NCBI GenBank assembly: GCA_026692885.1
Contig: JAPLNJ010000980.1
Coordinates: 1 to 36,055, forward strand
Length of the DNA stretch: 36,055 nt
From: Planctomycetota bacterium
Lineage (GTDB): Bacteria > Planctomycetota > Planctomycetia > Pirellulales > Pirellulaceae
Direction: 5' to 3'
Shown: positions 1-7,870 of the stretch, piece after piece
Layout: every line of letters starts with the position of its first letter
Numbering within the stretch: position 1 is the first letter of the stretch
Position numbers and translations under genes: made by a program
Notes under the pieces: generated by a model
Told to the model about the DNA's origin: nothing
Seen by the model: the letters and a program-made list of their open reading frames with translations, nothing else
The model's database searches: none

Positions 1-337
1 GCCGCCTGTGGCGGCGGTGAATGCGGCGAAGAGGACTAGAGGTGGGGGTGGCCGCGGTTAGTGACCAAACCCTTTTTCCACTGGGGCAAGCCCAGTGGGG
101 AAAGTGGCGGAATGACAACGACTTATGCTTAATCTCGTACCATTCGGGGCAAGCCCAGTGGGGGAAGTGGCGGAATGACAACGACTTACGCTTAACCTCG
201 TGCCATTCGAGGCAAGCTCGGCGGGGGCCTAGCTCGTTCCAACGCTATCAATTGCGCCTCATCCACAGCATCAAAGTAGCCCTGTCCAACGAAGCCAACG
301 TAAACAATTCCTCACCGCTCATGTTTGCCCCGCAAGA
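1..337. other. Repeat-bearing stretch with no supported gene
   Basis: No convincing gene lies before the gtrA stop codon. An open frame runs through 21-368 on the plus strand, but its middle is a translated tandem repeat and neither end resembles a known protein, so I do not call it. The stretch contains the 63-bp tandem repeat described separately. The 3' part (about 235-337) looks like ordinary intergenic DNA or the decayed end of something unrecognised. Confidence 0.5.
83..225. repeat. 63-bp tandem repeat, about 2.3 copies
   Basis: Copies begin at 83, 146 and 209, each opening with ggggcaag or gaggcaag, so the period is 63 bp. The first two copies are nearly identical; the third is partial and diverged. 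Each unit begins in a small palindrome (cccactggggcaagcccagtggg type, seen around 78-100). The period is a multiple of three, so a repeated peptide appears in one plus-strand frame, but there is no independent sign that it is translated. Confidence 0.85.
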
Positions 338-979
338 TCAACTTTGGAGCCGCTTGATCCGATCCTGAGCGACGTTCCTGTCTGGCTCAGTTATCGCCGT
401 GGGCAAAGATTTCGTCGCGAAGGAATACCGCTTATGTCCGACAAAACTGACCACCACGGTCCCGGCGATCAAGATGGCTCCCGCAATGTACGGGGCGTGC
501 TCCGGCCGCCTGAGGGACCGGTTCAGGACGGCCACCAGCACCGGCAGCAGCGCCAGGTTCACCAAGGTCGAGGTCCCGTACACCACGTAACATCGCAGGT
601 ATTCTTGCAGGTAGTTGCCCTTGGTCCGGAATACGAAGACCTTGTAGCCCAGATACGAGACAGTAATGTTGATCCCCGTCGACAGGACCGCCGCGGCCAT
701 GTAGGCGTGAGGCAAGACGCCCGTCAAGAGATACGTCAACAGGGCGTAACACCCGTAGCCGAACAACGTATTCCAGACGCCCACGAGCAAATAACGCACA
801 ATCTGCCCGGGTGGAAGCGATCGCACCAGACGCTGGAGTATTAGGCAAGTGGACGGAACTAACCTACCCGCTTCACATGGCCCGGTCTCTCCGAGACCGG
901 GTTTCGCGTCTCGGAGAGACGCGACCACGTGAAGTCGCCGCCGCCCTCCGATGGGTAGATTGTTTCCGTCCACTTGCAT
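338..979 (-). CDS. GtrA-like membrane protein (lipid-linked sugar flippase family)
   Basis: The core beginning around VRYLLVGVWNTLFGYG is typical of the GtrA family: four hydrophobic helices, with a basic C-terminal end (GHKRYSFATK). In the family these proteins are thought to move an undecaprenyl-phosphate-linked sugar across the membrane for a GtrB-type transferase, and such a transferase is encoded just upstream at 1387-2445. I chose the ATG at 979 because GGGAGGA stands directly before it and it lies 11 bases past the Nudix stop. The first 50 or so residues are not family-like, and much of their coding DNA is a nested palindrome (845-977), so the ancestral start was probably nearer 826 (GTG). 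A longer frame reaches 1093 but lacks support. Confidence 0.8.
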   Translation of the reverse strand: MQVDGNNLPIGGRRRLHVVASLRDAKPGLGETGPCEAGRLVPSTCLILQRLVRSLPPGQIVRYLLVGVWNTLFGYGCYALLTYLLTGVLPHAYMAAAVLSTGINITVSYLGYKVFVFRTKGNYLQEYLRCYVVYGTSTLVNLALLPVLVAVLNRSLRRPEHAPYIAGAILIAGTVVVSFVGHKRYSFATKSLPTAITEPDRNVAQDRIKRLQS

Positions 980-988
980 TAGTCCTCC
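836..988. repeat. Nested palindromic element at the gtrA start
   Basis: Outer arms 845-858 (gcaagtggacggaa) and 964-977 are perfect inverted copies. Similarity continues outward to about 836/988 and inward through ctaccc/gggtag. Inside are second arms (871-880 and 925-934, 9 of 10) enclosing two perfect small hairpins, 881-901 (arms cccggtctc) and 905-923 (arms cgcgtctc). The two hairpins are also near reverse complements of each other, so the whole piece could fold as one long cruciform. It lies between the probable gtrA start codon and the GtrA domain and is read through in frame. Confidence 0.85.
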
Positions 989-989
989 C

Positions 990-1517
990 TCATGTTCGTG
1001 GCGCGGTGCCAGTCGCGTCAAAATACCGCTGGTAACCGCTTTGTCCGTCGATAATATCCTGCGGCCACGCGCCGTGCCAGCGCCATTGACCACGCGAGGG
1101 TCTGTCGGACGATGCTTGCCGAGCCTGATCCGGAGGTGTCAGCAGCCAACAACGATAGAGCAGCGAGATGAAATGTCCTCGCGTGTTCCGCTCCGCACGC
1201 AGGTGCTCGTGGACCGCCACGGGGGTGGCGTCGCAGCCGACCTCGGCTCCTAATTCGAGCCGAGCCACTTGCCGAATCCGCTGCGCGGCCGACTCCTTGA
1301 ACCGAATGATCCCGCCTGGCACATGCCAGCCCGGCCCATCGTACTCGTCCTCTCGCCAGGCCAGCAAGAACCGCTGCTTCTCGTCGCTAATCAACAGGTC
1401 CACGTTCACCAGCGGTGTCAGCCGGCTGAGGAACAGAAACACCGCCTCCGGCAAGCCCTGAGACGGATCGTAGATCTCCGCTTCGATGCTCTGCACCACC
1501 GATTCTGACACACCCAT
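990..1517 (-). CDS. Nudix hydrolase, GDP-mannose mannosyl hydrolase-like
   Basis: Residues about 34-43 (TPLVNVDLLI) and GWHVPGGIIRFKES match the GDP-mannose hydrolase (Gmm/WcaH) branch of Nudix proteins. In that branch the usual REXXEE Nudix box is altered; here the box region reads RIRQVARLELG, close to the AELG ending of Gmm. Family members cleave GDP-mannose or GDP-glucose to the sugar and GDP. The frame overlaps the end of the upstream glycosyltransferase by 131 bases, which is long. The likely ATG at 1517 precedes the conserved LPEAVF segment. Its last codon lies in the gtrA ribosome-binding region, so the genes are probably coupled. The substrate cannot be read from sequence. Confidence 0.8.
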   Translation of the reverse strand: MGVSESVVQSIEAEIYDPSQGLPEAVFLFLSRLTPLVNVDLLISDEKQRFLLAWREDEYDGPGWHVPGGIIRFKESAAQRIRQVARLELGAEVGCDATPVAVHEHLRAERNTRGHFISLLYRCWLLTPPDQARQASSDRPSRGQWRWHGAWPQDIIDGQSGYQRYFDATGTAPRT

Positions 1518-2445
1518 CGTCGAAGTTGATCCTTTCCCGCTCGATCACAATCCACTTCTGAAAAACCCGCTCGTGGATCGCACCAATGTATTCGCCAATG
1601 ATTCCGAGAAACATCATCTGGACCGCCGAGAAAAAGAATATTCCGCAGACGACAGGGGCGATCCCCAAGGAGAAGTTCTGCCAGAAAATCAGTTTGTACA
1701 TCAAGTACACACAGCCGATCAAGAAGCTCACCAGGGCCACACCCAGCCCCAAGAATGTCGCGACCCGTAACGGCACCTTGGATTGGGTTGTAATCCCGTT
1801 CATGGCCTGGCAGTAAAGGTCGTAGAGGCTATTCTTTGACCAGCCGCGTTTCCGGGTGGGGCGTACATACTCGAGCCGCGCAATGGGGTAGCCGATTTGA
1901 CAGACCAGGCCACGAAAATACGGCTTGAAGTCCCCGGTGGACCGCACAATCTCGATCACTTTCCGGTCGTAAAGTCCAAAACCGGTGAAGCCCTTGATCG
2001 TCTCCGCCTCCGAGATAAAGTCGACCACCTGGTAGTACAGCCTCCTCGCGAGTCGCATCACGACCGACTCCTCGGAACCTCTCTTCACAGCCGCGACGAT
2101 CTTGTAGCCCTCTTCCCACTTCCGTAGAAAATCGGCGATCATGTGCGGCGGGTCCTGGAAGTCGGCGGCCATGGGGATGATCGCGTCACCACGGGCCTGC
2201 AGTGTGGCATGGAGCGGGGACCACGGTCCGAAGTTCCTCGTGTTGACGATAATCTTGATTCGGCGATCACCTTGAGCCAGCCCCTTCAGCAATTCCACCG
2301 TCCGATCCTGCGAGCAGTTATCAATGAAAATATGCTCGTACTCATACTCCGGGAAGGCAGCCATCTCTTGCCGAACAGCCTCGCAAAGCCGTTCGACGTT
2401 CTCCTCTTCGTGGAAGCAGGGAGTGACGATGCTGATCAACTTCAT
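1387..2445 (-). CDS. Family 2 glycosyltransferase, GtrB/DPM1-like
   Basis: The N-terminus (SIVTPCFHEEENV) and the metal/sugar-nucleotide motifs (FIDNCSQDRT near 40-50, MAADFQDPP near 93-101) identify a GT-A fold family 2 transferase. Two strong membrane helices follow (about 230-260 and 268-295), as in GtrB/ArnC-type enzymes that load a sugar onto undecaprenyl phosphate. The usual C-terminal signature (ERERINF) is present near residue 310, and about 43 unrelated residues follow it, encoded by DNA shared with the Nudix gene. AAGGA lies 8 bases before the ATG. Together with gtrA downstream it probably forms a transfer-and-flip pair modifying a surface glycan. Confidence 0.9.
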   Translation of the reverse strand: MKLISIVTPCFHEEENVERLCEAVRQEMAAFPEYEYEHIFIDNCSQDRTVELLKGLAQGDRRIKIIVNTRNFGPWSPLHATLQARGDAIIPMAADFQDPPHMIADFLRKWEEGYKIVAAVKRGSEESVVMRLARRLYYQVVDFISEAETIKGFTGFGLYDRKVIEIVRSTGDFKPYFRGLVCQIGYPIARLEYVRPTRKRGWSKNSLYDLYCQAMNGITTQSKVPLRVATFLGLGVALVSFLIGCVYLMYKLIFWQNFSLGIAPVVCGIFFFSAVQMMFLGIIGEYIGAIHERVFQKWIVIERERINFDDGCVRIGGAEHRSGDLRSVSGLAGGGVSVPQPADTAGERGPVD

Positions 2446-2510
2446 GTTTTGTTCCTTAGGAAACCCGCCCCCGATGGGGCCACACGGAATCAGCGATCCC
2501 TAATCCTATT

Positions 2511-2529
2511 GAGTCCTGCGCAGTTAATG
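2511..2529. repeat. Interspersed 19-bp motif, copy 1
   Basis: gagtcctgcgcagttaatg here matches 18 of 19 bases at 18310-18328, where it forms the end of a small hypothetical gene. It lies just outside the inverted repeat at 2541-2604 and may be the outer edge of a larger repeat family. Confidence 0.6.
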
Positions 2530-2540
2530 GAACTTCGAAC

Positions 2541-2604
2541 TGGGAGGGCGAGGCTCCTGCCGAGCCAGGGGCCGCTCTGGCTCGGCAGGAGCCTCGCCCT
2601 CCCA
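2541..2604. repeat. Perfect 27-bp inverted repeat
   Basis: Arms 2541-2567 and 2578-2604 are perfect reverse complements (tgggagggcgaggctcctgc... and its complement) around a 10-base loop. It lies in the 280-base gap between the methyltransferase and the glycosyltransferase. A related copy with matching right-hand flank (ending tcaataac) lies at 31165-31287. The stem is strong, but there is no T-run to mark it as a classical terminator. Confidence 0.9.
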
Positions 2605-2726
2605 TGCCATTGGCAACCTAGGAATCAATAACAAGTTGCTTGTCCAGTTGACGATCTGCGCCGACACCTCGCTAAGGAACACTCGCTCGATGTGAGTCCC
2701 ACTGCGGAAGTTGTTTCGCCTTGACT

Positions 2727-3953
2727 TCAGCATCGATCGTGAATCCTTAGGATTTCATTCTTGAGGCCCAAAATGTCGCGGATTTGCGTCTGAATCTCGT
2801 CGAAGAAAGTCCATGACGAGATCAGGATGGGCTCCATCCGACCCTGCAGTTGCTGTGGTGCGAGCACCGGGCGGCCCATCAGTTCCTTGCCTTGGTACTT
2901 CGGATTCGAATCGACAAACGCGACAATGTTGGCTTGGCCCAGAGGCGTCGTCGCCAGCAAACGTTGTGCATGAGTACCCACGCCCCAGACAACAATGGGC
3001 TTCTGCGTCTTAAGCAATTCCAGAATGACGCCTGCTTCACGGCTCTCAGCATTGTGGCATCGGGCGACGTAGTCCCGCAACGCAGGCTCGGTCAGGTCGT
3101 CGTACGTCGACTTGTGGGTGGCACTGCCATGCCGATAGACCGTGACTAGTTCCGCTCCTGAGACATGGGGCGCCACGTTTCGGATCACTTGTTCGGTATA
3201 GATGTTGGCGAACCCGTGTTGTCCCATCAGGTTGTTCAGGGAGATCGGCCCAAAGTAGTTGATATGCTCTACACTGAACTCTTGAAAGGGGGCGTTCTTT
3301 GCCTCGCAGAAGCGAGTTGCGTCCGGCACCGCCACGACCGCCAGACCGTCCGGATGGAGCCAACGTTTCACTTGCCCCAAGAACAGCCCCAAATCGCGTA
3401 TGTGCTCCAGTACCGCGGAAAGGACGAGGCAATCGAATTTCGGTTGATCGTCAGGCAGTGTCGACAGAGTCCCCGTCCAGACGTCAATATCGTACAGTCG
3501 CCGCGACTCCTCGGCACACCGCGCAGAGGGATCCAGGCCGGTCAAACTAACAAATCCCCGTTCCTTCAACAGGGAGAGTAGCGTCCCCGTCGAGCAGCCT
3601 ACGTCCAGGACTGCCACAGCAGGCGGCACATGCTGCCGCACGACCTCCGCGAGGGCCGCCAATCGTACCACATCAAATTCAGTCTGCTGCCCTCCCCGGT
3701 CTTGATGCTCATATTTCGACATGTCGCGATAGTAGGCGTCGAAGGCGGATTGGTCGGGAAGACCATCGGCGAAACCAAAGCCACAGCCACGACAAACCAC
3801 GACGTCGTAGCCCTGCAGTAGGCAGCCCTCTGAGAGTCTCAAGAACCGCTGCTGAAAGAGCAAATCCTTTCCTGCCCCGCCACAGACCAGACAAAGGCGT
3901 GGCTCGCGGTTTGTCCGTTGCTCCGTTGGTTTTCGCACGATCCGTCCGTCCAT
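2727..3953 (-). CDS. Zinc-ribbon class I SAM methyltransferase, sugar C-methyltransferase type
   Basis: Three parts are visible. There is a four-cysteine zinc site (C21, C24, C54, C57), a Rossmann SAM-binding domain with VLDVGCSTGTLL near 116-127 and a PDG motif near 200, and a C-terminal domain (GVGTHAQRLL..VAFVDSNP) typical of NDP-hexose C-methyltransferases such as TylC3. Length (408 aa) fits that family, which adds a methyl group to a carbon of a 4-keto NDP-sugar. The ATG at 3953 has GGAGG 8 bases upstream. It stands 93 bases after the exonuclease gene and probably shares its transcript. The sugar is unknown; the CDP-sugar genes upstream make a CDP-4-keto sugar a reasonable guess. Confidence 0.85.
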   Translation of the reverse strand: MDGRIVRKPTEQRTNREPRLCLVCGGAGKDLLFQQRFLRLSEGCLLQGYDVVVCRGCGFGFADGLPDQSAFDAYYRDMSKYEHQDRGGQQTEFDVVRLAALAEVVRQHVPPAVAVLDVGCSTGTLLSLLKERGFVSLTGLDPSARCAEESRRLYDIDVWTGTLSTLPDDQPKFDCLVLSAVLEHIRDLGLFLGQVKRWLHPDGLAVVAVPDATRFCEAKNAPFQEFSVEHINYFGPISLNNLMGQHGFANIYTEQVIRNVAPHVSGAELVTVYRHGSATHKSTYDDLTEPALRDYVARCHNAESREAGVILELLKTQKPIVVWGVGTHAQRLLATTPLGQANIVAFVDSNPKYQGKELMGRPVLAPQQLQGRMEPILISSWTFFDEIQTQIRDILGLKNEILRIHDRC

Positions 3954-4046
3954 CTAGCTGCCTCCGAGGAATACCTCAAAACACGCGGTCTGGCGGACTC
4001 TGTGGTGTCCGGGATTGGTCAGTGTACTCTTCATTCCTCTTCGTCT

Positions 4047-4646
4047 CTAGAGTAGGCCCCTCGTCCTCAGCGCGGCGAGCGCACTGGCGATCGCGATCGC
4101 GTCGCCCGCTCCCGTATGGCAGTCCCTGCCGGCGCCGATCCCCAGCAACTCCGGCAACTCGCAGCTCACGAGCCGCGAGGCGGGCAGACCGGTCGCGCGG
4201 GCCAGCAGCGGTCGCACGTTTCCGATGCGTCCCGTATCGACAGGGCAGAGGATGGCCTGCAGGACGCAGTTCTCACGCAGGACAGCCGCATCGCCGCCGT
4301 TGCACCAGACCGGCAGATTCGCGACGAACGCCGCGAATTCGGCGAGCGCCGCCTCAAGGGACACGCCCTCGGCTAACATGCGCTGGTTCGTGATCCCGGA
4401 CAGGCGTACGATGTAGTCGGACAAGACCGGGTTTCGAACGGGACGCACGAGCCGATCGAATACACCGAGAGGCTCGAATCGCACCGCATCAAGACGCACG
4501 GCGCCAACCTGGATGACCTCGCGGTATTCACCGGGACCGCTCCAGGATCGCGCGAGTGAACCCTCCCAGGCCGTCCACTCAAGGTCGAACACGACCATCT
4601 CGCCGCTTCGCGGGAGTTCCGGGATGGCTTCGGCAGGCGTCGTCAT
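4047..4646 (-). CDS. DEDDh-type 3'-5' exonuclease domain protein
   Basis: The protein has the exonuclease (RNase T / DNA polymerase III epsilon) fold. Exo I is VFDLEW with D21 and E23, Exo II lies in the segment around WCNGGDAAV, and Exo III is CHTGAGDA with His and Asp near 177 and 182. A GITNQRM motif, common in epsilon-like proteins, precedes Exo II. All four acidic residues and the histidine appear to be kept, so activity is likely. Its ATG overlaps the TGA of the radical SAM gene by four bases (ATGA) and has GGAGG 6 bases upstream, so translation is probably coupled. A nuclease in a sugar operon is unexpected; substrate and role are unknown. Confidence 0.85.
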   Translation of the reverse strand: MTTPAEAIPELPRSGEMVVFDLEWTAWEGSLARSWSGPGEYREVIQVGAVRLDAVRFEPLGVFDRLVRPVRNPVLSDYIVRLSGITNQRMLAEGVSLEAALAEFAAFVANLPVWCNGGDAAVLRENCVLQAILCPVDTGRIGNVRPLLARATGLPASRLVSCELPELLGIGAGRDCHTGAGDAIAIASALAALRTRGLL

Positions 4647-6139
4647 GGTGAGCCTCCGATGCCGGCGGCGCGCTTTAGTACGGCAAGGTTCGCGGTCCCG
4701 TTCCGCACGAGCGTGGTGATGTGCCCCTTGTAGAAATCGAGCAACTCTGGGGTCACCACGTCATGGCGACTCATGGTGCGCAACTGTGGGTCCACCCGGT
4801 ACTCGTAGTCGGCGAAGTAGTGCTCGGCCGCGGACGCGACCTGCTGCTGCGTTCCCAGAAACGGAGAGTAGAAGGCGACGGTGACGTTGTCCGGATCCAG
4901 TAGTCGATTGAACTCGATCGTCTCGAGGATGGAAGCCTCGTCCTGGCCCGCCAGTCCGATGATGTTGTAGGCTGTCCGCCGGATCCCAGCCGTCCGGAGC
5001 AACCGGAACGCCTTGGTGATGCGTCCCTGGTCAGCAAAGCGGTTCAGCCGCTCCTCGCGAAACGCCTGGGTCGAGAGCTCGATTCCCATGCCCACACCAT
5101 CGACCTGTAGGCGTTTCAGAAGTGCGGCCGATGTGGCAGTGATCCCCTCGGGCCGCGTCTCGATGTACAGTTGGATTGGTAACGGCATCGTATCCAGCAG
5201 ATCGGCCAACTCCCGCAGCATGCGGTTGTCGATCGTCAGGAAGTTCGTGTCCTGGCAGCGGACCAGCGTGACTCTGCGTTCGTGGTACAGCCACGACAGC
5301 TCATCAAACACGCGTCTGGCGCTCTTGTTGCGAAGGTACTTTCGGGCATCGACCAGCGCTCCCCGCCGGTTGAACTTGGTGAACCCGTAATACTGCTGAA
5401 TGACCGTCTCGACGCAGTACGTGCACGTGAACGCGCAGCCGCGGGACAGCTCGTAATCGACGGCGCGCACGACATGGCCGTTGTAGGGACGCAGGAAGAG
5501 TTGGTCTTCGAACAGCGAGTAGTCGTAGGGGCCGATGGCGTCCAGGTCCGAGATTATCGGCTGGCGTGGGCCCGAGGCCAGGCTGCCGTCCGCAAGCCTC
5601 CGGTGGACCCCGGGGATGCCCTCCAGCGGCCGGCCCGCAGAGAGGGCGTCCGCAATATCTCCTAGCGGCATCTCGGACTCGCCCGAGATGAGCAGGTCCA
5701 GCGCCGGGAATCGCCGGAACGAGTCGGCCGGCGCCGCGGTGGGCTGCAGGCCCCCGCAAACGAGCAGGGCGTCACTGCGGCAGTCGGCCATCAGCTCGCA
5801 CCCGTACTGGATGCTCACGTACTCGCCCTCGCCGTGAATGTGGGACGATATGGCGGACCAGAAGACGACGTCCGGCCGGAACGCGTCCAGGCGGGCCTGA
5901 AGCGCCTCGCGCACACCTTCCGTCTTCCATGTGATCCGCCGGTCGTAGTCGGTTGGCTGATACTGCTGGTTCAGCGTGTTGTAGGCGACTTCGTCCTCGG
6001 CCCAGTCTCGGTAGAACGTGGCGTCGAAAAGGTCGACCTCGTGGCCGCGACCCTTCAGGACGGCCGCGTGGCTCGCGATCCAGATGGCCGTGATACCGCG
6101 GCCCCAGCGGCTCGGATGCAGGAGGAGGATGCGCGCCAT
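4643..6139 (-). CDS. B12-binding-type radical SAM protein
   Basis: Residues 1-190 have the layout of a B12-binding Rossmann domain (RILLLHPSRWG at the start, then VCGGLQPTA and LLISGESEMPLGDI), but the DxHxxG motif that ligates cobalamin in classical members is not visible. The radical SAM core follows with the cluster-binding CAFTCTYC motif near 233-240, and later motifs (YIETRPEG, GMGIELST) fit the TIM barrel. Such proteins carry out difficult methylations, ring changes or rearrangements; the substrate here is unknown. The gene lies 5 bases after the cytidylyltransferase and overlaps the exonuclease by four bases, so it belongs to a tight unit, probably modifying a sugar or lipid carrier. 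Local base composition is very GC-rich. Confidence 0.9.
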   Translation of the reverse strand: MARILLLHPSRWGRGITAIWIASHAAVLKGRGHEVDLFDATFYRDWAEDEVAYNTLNQQYQPTDYDRRITWKTEGVREALQARLDAFRPDVVFWSAISSHIHGEGEYVSIQYGCELMADCRSDALLVCGGLQPTAAPADSFRRFPALDLLISGESEMPLGDIADALSAGRPLEGIPGVHRRLADGSLASGPRQPIISDLDAIGPYDYSLFEDQLFLRPYNGHVVRAVDYELSRGCAFTCTYCVETVIQQYYGFTKFNRRGALVDARKYLRNKSARRVFDELSWLYHERRVTLVRCQDTNFLTIDNRMLRELADLLDTMPLPIQLYIETRPEGITATSAALLKRLQVDGVGMGIELSTQAFREERLNRFADQGRITKAFRLLRTAGIRRTAYNIIGLAGQDEASILETIEFNRLLDPDNVTVAFYSPFLGTQQQVASAAEHYFADYEYRVDPQLRTMSRHDVVTPELLDFYKGHITTLVRNGTANLAVLKRAAGIGGSP

Positions 6140-6144
6140 TGGTG

Positions 6145-6873
6145 TCAGACCGCCTTCGTGTACTTGATGAGCAGGCGCTCGGCCTCCGCGAGCTCCTGGG
6201 GGTAGTCGATGTCCACGACCGGCTCGTCATCGACCGGGAACGGGAGGATGCGGCGGCCGGTTGTCGTACCCTGCTCGAACACGGTCCGCGGGCGTGTGAT
6301 GTCCACGTAGCCGTCCTGCTGCACGACAGGCGGCAGGATGTCGCGCGGCATGTTGTACGGGTCCGGCATCCCCTCGATCGTCAGCAGCGGCACTAGGAAC
6401 CCGTCGTCGCCCCGTCGCCACATCTTGTAGGGAGTGAAGACGGCCAATCGCACCGCGCGCAGCGAGTCAGCCTCCGGGTGGGCGGCCAGCAGCTCCACCG
6501 CGCGGTCCAGCGTCGCGGGCCGGCGGATCGGGTGCGTCGGCCGCAGATGGACGACCAGGTCCGGGACGTAGCCCTCGTGGTCGCGCAGCCACTCGAGTGC
6601 ATGCAGGTGGAACTCGAAGTCGACCGCCACATCGCCCGATATCGCCGAGGGCCGGCGGAAGGGGACCTCCGCGCCGAAACGCTTCGCCACGGCGGCGATC
6701 TCGTCGTCGTCCGTCGTGCAGATGACGCGTGTGATGGTGCGGGCCTCAACGCCGTGCTCGATGGACCAGGCGATAAGGGGCTTGCCGTTCACCAAACGCA
6801 CGTTCTTGCGCGGGATCGACTTCGATCCCCCCCTCGCGGGTACGAGTGCCAGGACTTCGAGGCGGCCGCTCAT
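6145..6873 (-). CDS. neuA: CMP-nonulosonate (acylneuraminate-type) cytidylyltransferase
   Basis: The signature LVPARGGSKSIPRKN at residues about 10-24 binds CTP in the NeuA family. RPTHPIRRP near 112-120 and DIDYPQELAEAE near the end complete the family pattern, and 242 residues is a normal length for the single-domain type. It activates a nonulosonic acid such as Neu5Ac, KDN, legionaminate or pseudaminate by attaching CMP. Its ATG overlaps the SDR stop by four bases. A NeuB-type synthase and an HAD phosphatase lie 3 kb upstream and could supply the substrate. Sequence alone does not tell which acid is used. Confidence 0.88.
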   Translation of the reverse strand: MSGRLEVLALVPARGGSKSIPRKNVRLVNGKPLIAWSIEHGVEARTITRVICTTDDDEIAAVAKRFGAEVPFRRPSAISGDVAVDFEFHLHALEWLRDHEGYVPDLVVHLRPTHPIRRPATLDRAVELLAAHPEADSLRAVRLAVFTPYKMWRRGDDGFLVPLLTIEGMPDPYNMPRDILPPVVQQDGYVDITRPRTVFEQGTTTGRRILPFPVDDEPVVDIDYPQELAEAERLLIKYTKAV

Positions 6874-7583
6874 CGGGTCACCATACGGTTCAGGCGGATT
6901 TCCTCGGTCATCATGAGGCCGTCGTGAGATGCCACGTCCACGATGAAGTCGGCGATCTCGACGGGGTCGAGGAAGGTCGCGTAGTCCTGGTCCACGCTAA
7001 TGCGCGCCATTTTGGTGCGGATTGACCCGGGCGAGAAGCAGTAGACGCGGACGTTCGCGTGCTTGAGCTCGTCGTGCATCGCGCGGGACAGACCCAGGAG
7101 TGCATGTTTGGACGCGCAGTAAGCCGCTGTGTTGCGGAAACCCGCGTAGGCGGAGGACGAGGCGATGTTGATGATCCGGCCCCAGCCGGCTGCGACCATG
7201 TCCCCCGCGAAGGCGCGGCTCAGCCGGAACGGCGCCGTCACGTGGAGCTGCATGCAGGTGTCGAACGTTTCATCGTCCGTGTCGACGAGCGGCCGGACGG
7301 GAAAGATACCCGCGACGTTGACGAGGACCTCGATCGTGCCGAACGTCTCGCGCACGGCCGCCACAAGGGCGTCCAGTTCCGCAGGCTTCCGCAGATCCGC
7401 GGCGAACGTCAGTGCGGATCCCGAGGCGCCGTGGGGGAGCGACGCAGCGACCTCCGCGAGCAGGCCCGGATTGCGGCCAGTGAGGAACAGGCGGCAGCCG
7501 ACGCGATCCAAGGCGATCGCAATCTCGCGCCCCAAACCCCCCGTCGCCCCCGTCACCAGAGATCGTTTTCCGGAAAGGGCCAC
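6870..7583 (-). CDS. Short-chain dehydrogenase/reductase
   Basis: The protein has the classical SDR pattern: TGATGGLG cofactor motif near residue 10, NVAG near 85, catalytic Ser in SSSAY and YCASK near 150. It probably reduces or oxidises a sugar or small-molecule hydroxyl with NAD(P)H. I chose the GTG at 7583 because it stands just before the conserved LSGKRSLVTGA start and has GAGG about 9 bases upstream. The open frame continues to 7691, but those residues are not SDR-like. It is the first gene of the GC-rich block and overlaps neuA by four bases, so it may act on the nonulosonate or its precursor. Confidence 0.87.
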   Translation of the reverse strand: MALSGKRSLVTGATGGLGREIAIALDRVGCRLFLTGRNPGLLAEVAASLPHGASGSALTFAADLRKPAELDALVAAVRETFGTIEVLVNVAGIFPVRPLVDTDDETFDTCMQLHVTAPFRLSRAFAGDMVAAGWGRIINIASSSAYAGFRNTAAYCASKHALLGLSRAMHDELKHANVRVYCFSPGSIRTKMARISVDQDYATFLDPVEIADFIVDVASHDGLMMTEEIRLNRMVTR

Positions 7584-7870
7584 AACGTCAAACCTCAGTT
7601 GGATTCTGTAATTATCTGCTTTCTTAGCCCGCCCTACAAGCCAGTACAACATCCCCAATTCTTCGGCCAGCCGGTGTCTTTCGGCTCCCACCAGCGAATG
7701 CTCGATGAAAAAGTATGCTCCGATGGACAGAACTCGCGCGCCAGAACACTCCGCGACGCGACGAACGAGAAAACCCGTCTACCTCGCATCGCGCCAATGA
7801 TTCTCACCGATTCTCCCTGACCACGAGACAGTAATTAACTTTCACCCTTTGCCAAAGCGTGAATTCTGAT

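Noticed and set aside
83..225. Possible CRISPR-like array
   Set aside because: The whole 63-bp unit is repeated with no unique spacers, so it is a tandem repeat.
21..368. Plus-strand open frame of 115 codons containing the 63-bp repeat
   Set aside because: No homology that I recognise and no supported start. The frame is kept open by a repeat with a period divisible by three.
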